Shown: positions 29,502 through 34,284 of the stretch, one piece after another
Numbering within the stretch: position 1 is the first letter of the stretch
Layout: the number at the start of each line of letters is the position of its first letter
NCBI GenBank assembly: GCA_023433775.1
Contig: JAEYTY010000104.1
Coordinates: 1-34,284 of the forward strand
Source of the DNA: Pseudomonadota bacterium
Lineage (GTDB): Bacteria > Pseudomonadota > Alphaproteobacteria > Rhizobiales > Devosiaceae
Length of the DNA: 34,284 nucleotides
Direction: 5' to 3'
Translations under genes and position numbers: made by a program
Notes under the pieces: generated by a model
Database searches by the model: none
What the model saw: only the letters and a program-made list of their open reading frames with translations
Told to the model about the DNA's origin: nothing

Positions 29502-30503
29502 TTAGCGAAGGCCTTCCTGGGCGAGACCGGCGACAGCCTCGTAATTGTCGGCGGTGACAAAGCCGGCGCCCGTATCGACATTGATGGCGCCCAGCCCATA
29601 GACCGCCTGCTGGCAGAGCGAGAGCACGGGCATGTAGCCCTGGAGGAACGGTTGCTGGTCGGAGGTGAGCTGCACCCAGCCATCCTTGAAGGCTTCAACA
29701 ATCTGCGGGCTGGTATCGAAGCCGATATTGATGATGTCGCCGGGGTTCTTGCCAGCGGCCTGCATATAGGTGGCGGCATTGCCCAGCGGCTGGCCACCGG
29801 GATAGGCGATCAGCTTGACGTCCGGATTGGCCGTGATGGCAGCGGTGATAACCGGAATGCCGGTGTTCGGATCGGTGCCCAATTCCTGCGGCGACTGCAG
29901 CTTGACGACCTTGAGGCCAGCCGCCTCGAAGGCTTCGAGCGTGCCCAGTTCGCGCTCGGCGCGTTCAAGCTGCGACCAGTCGCTGAGAACGATGGCGACG
30001 TCACCGGCCTTGAGGTCGAAGCGGCGGATGGCTTCTTCGCCAAGGGCGCGGCCCTGCGGCTTCTGCTGGGCGCCGACATAACCGCCGCCGAACTTGGCGG
30101 TGACTTCATCCACCGGCACGTTCTGATACATCATCTTGATGCCGGCATTGGAGGCTTCTTCGGCCAGCGGCATGATCGCGGCATTGCCGGGATGGCCCAT
30201 CATGGCGATGCCATCAGGCGCGGCGCCGACGGCTTCGCGCAGCTGCTGGATCATCTTTTCAGAGCTCCAGCCCGAAAACACATAATCGACCTGGGCGCCG
30301 GTGTCCTTGGCGGCCTGCACGGCGCCATTGTAAACGATGGACGCGAAAGCATCGCCTTCCGCGCCGCCCGCAAAGAAGCGGATCTTTACATCGCTGCACC
30401 AGTCATTGCGCAGGGTTTCTGCCATGGCGCTGCCGGTCACGGCAGCGATGGCGACAGTCGCCAGAGCGGCCGACGTCAAGGTCTTCAGAACAGTCCTAGT
30501 CAT
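29502..30503 (-). CDS. CUT2 periplasmic sugar-binding protein, FrcB/RbsB type (333 aa)
   Basis: A signal peptide (LKTLTSAALATVAIAAVTGS-AMA) is followed by a type I binding-protein fold: KIRFFAGGAEGDAFASIVYN, GIAMMGHPGNAAIMPLAEEA, and a C-terminal lobe ending TADNYEAVAGLAQEG. The ATG at 30501-30503 follows GGGAGGACG. The first gene of the operon is preceded by a leader of about 330 bp and by three tandem LacI-type operators. The ligand cannot be assigned; FrcB homologues bind fructose, mannose or ribose. Confidence 0.94.
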   Translation of the reverse strand: MTRTVLKTLTSAALATVAIAAVTGSAMAETLRNDWCSDVKIRFFAGGAEGDAFASIVYNGAVQAAKDTGAQVDYVFSGWSSEKMIQQLREAVGAAPDGIAMMGHPGNAAIMPLAEEASNAGIKMMYQNVPVDEVTAKFGGGYVGAQQKPQGRALGEEAIRRFDLKAGDVAIVLSDWSQLERAERELGTLEAFEAAGLKVVKLQSPQELGTDPNTGIPVITAAITANPDVKLIAYPGGQPLGNAATYMQAAGKNPGDIINIGFDTSPQIVEAFKDGWVQLTSDQQPFLQGYMPVLSLCQQAVYGLGAINVDTGAGFVTADNYEAVAGLAQEGLR

Positions 30504-30782
30504 AGTCACGTCCTCCCAAGATCGTGCTTGCACACGGGTTTGCGGGCCGGCCCCAACGAGCCGGCGCCTCTCATCCACTGGCTGTGCAGCGAGGGTCTCC
30601 TCCCCAATCGCGTGCGGCCAGAATTCCAAATCCTCACTTCGGGCTATCCGAAATGATTGAGCCCGGGGCTGGGTCGTGGCGGCGTTGCCGAAATTGAGTG
30701 CCTGGAGCCTCCCCGCTCCAGGCACATCTTCCCTCAAGACCACCGCGAAAACCGACTTCTCCCCTGCCATCGCTTTTCGTCT
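30504..30782 (-). other. Long untranslated leader of the CUT2 operon
   Basis: The stretch lies between the probable start of transcription near 30834 and the binding-protein gene. I see a GC-rich inverted segment near 30545-30565 but no recognisable riboswitch, tRNA-like fold or coding frame that would be translated. Confidence 0.4.
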
Positions 30783-30837
30783 CGTAAGCGCTTACGGTAC
30801 GCCGTAAGCGTGTACGAAATGACCGTAAGCGCTTACG
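30783..30837. promoter_or_regulatory. Three tandem LacI-type operators
   Basis: CGTAAGCGCTTACG occurs at 30783-30796 and 30824-30837, with the variant CGTAAGCGTGTACG at 30803-30816. The perfect copies are fully palindromic with the central CG typical of LacI-family sites. Start-to-start spacings are 20 and 21 bp, close to two helical turns, so dimers would sit on the same face. They lie between the CUT2 operon and the divergent LacI gene. Confidence 0.85.
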
Positions 30838-30840
30838 ACG

Positions 30841-30867
30841 CTATTATTCCGATCACGGTCATGTCAA
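30841..30867 (-). promoter_or_regulatory. Candidate promoter of the CUT2 operon
   Basis: On the minus strand TTGACA (30862-30867) is followed after 15 bp by TAATAG (30841-30846). The spacer is two bases short of optimal. Initiation would fall near 30834, inside the third operator, which fits repression by the adjacent LacI protein. Confidence 0.5.
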
Positions 30868-30893
30868 TAGCCGGTCACGAAGGGGTGGATCTG

Positions 30894-31913
30894 ATGCGGG
30901 GAATCGCGCGCCTGGCCAAGGAGCTGGGCATTTCAACCGGAACCGTTTCGCGGGCGCTGAACGGGCGCGCCGATGTGAGCGAAAAGACGCGCGAACTGGT
31001 TCTGGCGACGGCCAAGCGGCTTGGCTATGCGCCCAATCAGGCGGCGCGCACATTGGCGCTGGGCACGACCCGCTCGGTGGGGTTCATGATGGACCTTGAC
31101 CGCGAAACCGCTGCCAGCAGCGAATATTTCTTCATGGGCGTATTTGACGGCGCGCAATCGGTGTTGACCGCCAATGGCTTTGACCTGCTGGTCCTACCCC
31201 GCCCGACCAATACCAATTCGCTTGAATTCCTGAAGCGCTATGTCAACCGCGGTGTCTTCGATGGCATGATCCTGGCGGCAACGCAGCGCGTCGATCCGCG
31301 CATCGAATTGCTCGAGTCCGCCGGCGTGCCCTTTGCCACGCTCGGCCGCAGTACATCGGGCGTCAATTACCCCTGGATCGATCTCGATTTCGAGGCGGTG
31401 GCGACAGCCTCGATCGACCGGCTGGTCAACGCCGGACATCGTCGGATTGCCGTTACAATCCCGTCCGACAATGTCAATTTCGGGCCGATTTTTCTCGCCG
31501 CCTATCGCGCCGCGCTGGAGCGGCACGGCATTGCATTTGACCCTTCTCTGGTCTTCGCCACGGGGCGCAATGAAAGCGCGGGCTACCAGCTGGTCGACAG
31601 CCTGGACGCGCTGGAAAACAAGCCGACCGCAATTCTGTTGATTTTTGAAACCGTGGCGATCGGCATTTATCGGCGCATGGCCGAGCTGGGCCGCAAGCCG
31701 GGGCAGGACCTTGCCATTATCGGGTTTCGCGACGAGCCGACGGTGCGGTTTCTCACCCCGACACTCACCTGCTTTGGCGCTTCACTTCATGAGATCGGCG
31801 AAGATCTGGCGCGCGCCGTGCTCTCGCGCATTCAGGCTGACGGAGGCTCTCCAGACGAGGACGTGTTCCGCAAGCTCGCCCCCCTCACCATGCGACCGGG
31901 CGAAAGCGGCTGA
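30894..31913 (+). CDS. LacI-family regulator of the CUT2 locus (339 aa)
   Basis: The HTH (IARLAKELGISTGTVSRALN GRADVSEKTREL) and hinge (APNQAARTLALGTTRSVGF) precede a full effector-binding domain (DLAIIGFRDEPTVRFLTPTLT). The ATG at 30894 follows AAGGGG at good spacing; an in-frame ATG at 30861 lacks such a site. It is divergent from the CUT2 operon with the three operators between. Its stop abuts the stop of the convergent GntR gene with no spacer. Confidence 0.93.
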   Translation: MRGIARLAKELGISTGTVSRALNGRADVSEKTRELVLATAKRLGYAPNQAARTLALGTTRSVGFMMDLDRETAASSEYFFMGVFDGAQSVLTANGFDLLVLPRPTNTNSLEFLKRYVNRGVFDGMILAATQRVDPRIELLESAGVPFATLGRSTSGVNYPWIDLDFEAVATASIDRLVNAGHRRIAVTIPSDNVNFGPIFLAAYRAALERHGIAFDPSLVFATGRNESAGYQLVDSLDALENKPTAILLIFETVAIGIYRRMAELGRKPGQDLAIIGFRDEPTVRFLTPTLTCFGASLHEIGEDLARAVLSRIQADGGSPDEDVFRKLAPLTMRPGESG

Positions 31914-32693
31914 TCAGGCGTCCGGCTCGTCGGCGCGTTCCATGCGGCCGGCTGCGCGGGCAAAGCCTTCGGAAATGGCTTCCTTCATGGCGGCGCGCGC
32001 GGCAGCCGGATCGCGCTTGGCGATGGACTGGGCAATGCGGCGATGGGTGCCGACGGTATGGGCCAAGGCCGCGGGATCGTTGACCGGCGAGGAAATGGTG
32101 AAGGCCGCGGTCAGCGCCATTTCGACCAGCGCACTGATCGAGGCCATGAAGGGATTGCCGGAGGCGTCGGCGACGGCGCGGTGAAATTCGAGGTCATAGC
32201 GGGCGAAATCAGCCGGGGTTTCTGCCTCGGCCATGCGGTTGACCCAGTCGATCAGCTCTTCGGCCTGTTCATTGGTGCGGCGTTCGGCGGCCAGGGCCGC
32301 GCCTTCAATCTCGATACCGATACGGACTTCGGCGAGGCTTTGCAGAAAGCTGACCTCGGGGCCCAGCTCAAAATGCCAGGCCAGCACATCGGCATCGAAG
32401 AGGTTCCAACGATTGCGCGGCAGGACCCGGGTGCCGATTCGCGCCCGAGCTTCGATGAGACCCTTGGCGGCGAGAGTCTTCAGCGCCTCGCGCAGCACGG
32501 TGCGGGACACGGCGAAACGATCGAGCAGGTCGCTGTCGCTGGGCAGGATGGAGCCTTCGGCATAGCGACCGGACACAATGGCAAAGCCGAGGTCCCAAAG
32601 AACATCGGAATGCAGATTCCGCGCCGGGCTGCGGCCAGACAGCGAAGCGATCAAATCGCCAGAATTTCGCGCCCGCCCGCCGGATCTATCCAT
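31914..32693 (-). CDS. FadR-type GntR-family regulator (259 aa)
   Basis: A winged helix (residues about 30-92: DVLWDLGFAIVSGRYAEGSI, LLDRFAVSRTVLREALKTLA AKGLIEARARIGTRV) is followed by an FCD effector domain whose metal-binding pattern is seen in A-R-Y-D-L-E-F-H and T-V-G-T-H-R-R-I. The ATG at 32691-32693 follows AAGGAG; an upstream ATG at 32712-32714 lacks a ribosome binding site. FadR-type regulators often respond to sugar acids, which would suit the enolase-superfamily gene nearby. It is divergent from the M20 peptidase gene and may control it. Confidence 0.92.
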   Translation of the reverse strand: MDRSGGRARNSGDLIASLSGRSPARNLHSDVLWDLGFAIVSGRYAEGSILPSDSDLLDRFAVSRTVLREALKTLAAKGLIEARARIGTRVLPRNRWNLFDADVLAWHFELGPEVSFLQSLAEVRIGIEIEGAALAAERRTNEQAEELIDWVNRMAEAETPADFARYDLEFHRAVADASGNPFMASISALVEMALTAAFTISSPVNDPAALAHTVGTHRRIAQSIAKRDPAAARAAMKEAISEGFARAAGRMERADEPDA

Positions 32694-32847
32694 GCCGTGC
32701 TGCTCCTTGGCCATTTGAGAATGGCAGACCTAACCATATGACCATTAGTATGACAATATCACTTAATTGGCACACTGGACAGGGCGTAGTGCCCGCGCCA
32801 TGCTGCAGTCCAACACGACCCTTAATCATAGATTTCAGGACTTTACC

Positions 32848-34239
32848 ATGAACAACACAGCCGGTCTCGACGCCGCCCTGGCCCAGGTGGATGCCGGTTT
32901 AGAGCAAAGCCTTGAGCGGCTCTTTGACCTGCTGCGGATCAAATCCATTTCCACCGACCCTGCCTATGCCGCCGACTGCAAGCGCGCCGCGGACTGGCTG
33001 GCTTCGGAATTGAACGGCCTGGGCTTTGACGCGGCGGCGCGGCCAACCCCGGGCCACCCGGTCGTCGTCGCGCATGGGCCTGCGCAGACCGGACCGCATG
33101 TTCTGTTCTATGCCCATTATGACGTGCAACCGGTGGACCCGCTCAATCTCTGGAACAGCGATCCGTTCGAGCCGCAGATCAGGACCGATGCGGCCGGGCG
33201 CAAGATCATCGTGGCGCGCGGCGCCTCGGACGACAAGGGCCAGATGCTGACCTTCATCGAAGCCTGCCGCGCCTGGAAGGCGGCAACGGGCGCCGTGCCC
33301 GTTCGTGTCTCGCTGATGCTGGAGGGCGAGGAAGAATCCGGCGGCAAGAACCTGCCGCCCTTCATGCGCGACAATGCCGCCGAGCTCAAAGCCGACATCG
33401 CCCTGGTCTGCGACACCGACATGTGGGACCGCAAAACCCCCTCAATCACCACCATGCTGCGCGGCCTTGTCGCCGATGAGGTGGAGATCATTGCCGCCGA
33501 CAAGGACCTGCATTCGGGCATGTTCGGCAATGCCGCGCGCAACCCCAATCAGGTGCTGGCCGAAATCATCGCCAGCCTGCGGGCGCCGGATGGGTCGGTG
33601 ACCATTGAAGGTTTTTATGACGACGTGGCCGAAATTTCGCCCGAGCTGAAGGCCCAATGGCAGGGGCTGGGCTTTGACGACAAGGCCTTCCTCGGCGATG
33701 TCGGGCTTTCGGCGCCAGCGGGCGAGCAGAGCCGCAGCGTGCTCGAAATGCTCTGGGCCCGCCCGACCTGCGAAATCAACGGCATGAGCGGCGGCTATAT
33801 TGGCGATGGCTTCAAGACCGTCATCCCGGCCCGCGCCAGCGCCAAGATTTCGTTCCGGCTGGTTTCAGGAATGCAGCCCGACAAGATCCGCGCCGCCTTC
33901 CGCGCCCATGTCGAGGCGCGGCTGCCCCCTGATTGCACCGTCAAATTCACCCCGCATGGCGGCTCGCCCGCCATCACCGTGCCTTCGGACGGCGTATTCC
34001 TGCGGCAGGCGCTGGAAGGGCTGAGCGCAGAATGGGGCAAGCCTGCCGTCATTACCGGTTCGGGCGGATCGATCCCGGTGGCCGGCGATTTCAAATCCAT
34101 TCTGGGGCTCGATACGCTGCTGATCGGCTTTGCGCATGTGGATGACGCGATCCACAGCCCCAATGAAAAATACGATCTCGAGAGCTTCCACCGCGGCATT
34201 CGCAGCTGGGTGCGGGTGCTCGCCGCGATGGCGGACTGA
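32848..34239 (+). CDS. M20-family metallopeptidase/dipeptidase (463 aa)
   Basis: M20 enzymes are two-zinc amino- or dipeptidases and amidohydrolases. The zinc region is visible as H90-Y-D92-V-Q-P, D128/D129 in GASDDKG, the catalytic E-G-E-E-E-S-G-G (159-166), V-C-D-T-D and the late A-H-V-D-D-A-I-H-S-P-N-E. The dimerisation domain (DLHSGMFGNAARNPNQVL) is complete. The ATG at 32848 follows CAGGA; no signal peptide is visible. The natural substrate is unknown. It is divergent from the GntR gene, and regulation by it is an inference. Confidence 0.92.
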   Translation: MNNTAGLDAALAQVDAGLEQSLERLFDLLRIKSISTDPAYAADCKRAADWLASELNGLGFDAAARPTPGHPVVVAHGPAQTGPHVLFYAHYDVQPVDPLNLWNSDPFEPQIRTDAAGRKIIVARGASDDKGQMLTFIEACRAWKAATGAVPVRVSLMLEGEEESGGKNLPPFMRDNAAELKADIALVCDTDMWDRKTPSITTMLRGLVADEVEIIAADKDLHSGMFGNAARNPNQVLAEIIASLRAPDGSVTIEGFYDDVAEISPELKAQWQGLGFDDKAFLGDVGLSAPAGEQSRSVLEMLWARPTCEINGMSGGYIGDGFKTVIPARASAKISFRLVSGMQPDKIRAAFRAHVEARLPPDCTVKFTPHGGSPAITVPSDGVFLRQALEGLSAEWGKPAVITGSGGSIPVAGDFKSILGLDTLLIGFAHVDDAIHSPNEKYDLESFHRGIRSWVRVLAAMAD

Positions 34240-34258
34240 TCCAGCGGTTCCCTGCCCT

Positions 34259-34277
34259 CCTCCCCCTTGAGGGGAGG
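34259..34277. terminator. GC-rich hairpin after the M20 peptidase gene
   Basis: CCTCCCC (34259-34265) pairs with GGGGAGG (34271-34277) around CTTGA, 20 bp past the stop codon. No U-tract is seen before the window ends, so it may be an intergenic repeat rather than a terminator. Confidence 0.4.
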
Positions 34278-34284
34278 GTAGCGA

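Noticed and set aside
28515..30656. A 713-codon rightward frame opposite the CUT2 transporter genes
   Set aside because: It is antisense to three clear ABC transporter genes with intact motifs. Long antisense frames are common in high-GC coding DNA.
32700..32760. FadR-type operator between the GntR and M20 genes
   Set aside because: There is an AT-rich stretch with CATATG and ACCAT motifs, but no clean T-G-G-T-N-A-C-C-A-like palindrome could be defined.

Overview
The window reads as chromosome of a high-GC alphaproteobacterium of the order Hyphomicrobiales (Rhizobiales), probably near Devosia. The basis is the gene neighbourhood murA / DUF2948 / hisD / UPF0262 / low-molecular-weight phosphatase / infA / maf / yacG / tRNA-Phe and the kinds of sugar transport clusters present. 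The genus is an inference; no 16S or marker comparison could be run.

Region 1 (1-8.49 kb) is one end of an integrated element, a prophage or phage satellite, abutting the 3' end of a tRNA-Phe gene. Two tightly overlapping operons diverge from a control region at about 3.92-4.02 kb. The leftward operon encodes a ribbon-helix-helix-like protein, a Rha-family regulator, several small proteins (one with a twin-arginine signal, one a 41-residue membrane protein), and a winged-helix protein whose own gene carries three iteron-like repeats, as in a lambda-O-type replication origin. The rightward operon encodes a second ribbon-helix-helix-like protein, several small excisionase-like DNA-binding proteins, an AbiF/AbiD-type HEPN abortive-infection protein with a candidate structured RNA just upstream, and a tyrosine integrase. 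The other end of the element lies outside the window, and no virion genes are seen.

Region 2 (8.49-15.64 kb) is core chromosome: yacG, maf, infA, a fused UPF0262-phosphatase gene, hisD, a DUF2948 gene and murA, all leftward. A GT8 glycosyltransferase and a tandemly duplicated palindrome array sit between the DUF2948 gene and murA.

Region 3 (15.64-18.9 kb) holds tRNA-Thr, two tandem related LuxR-type regulators (one lacking the N-terminal half), and two small secreted proteins beside an AT-rich intergenic stretch.

Region 4 (18.9-26.45 kb) is a carbohydrate locus. It has a CUT1-type ABC importer (binding protein, two permeases, ATPase), a serine hydrolase, a GH32/68-like glycosidase and a LacI-type repressor. 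The same 18-bp operator (TGCTAAA-N4-TTTAGCA) lies in front of the transporter operon and in front of the glycosidase operon.

Region 5 (26.45-34.28 kb) is a second locus: a CUT2 importer of the FrcBCA type with a single-domain ATPase, an enolase-superfamily enzyme, a second LacI regulator with three 14-bp palindromic operators spaced 20-21 bp, a FadR-type GntR regulator and an M20 metallopeptidase.

The most unusual candidates are the AbiF gene with its putative RNA at the integrase junction, the iteron-bearing replication gene, and the immI-like divergent switch.
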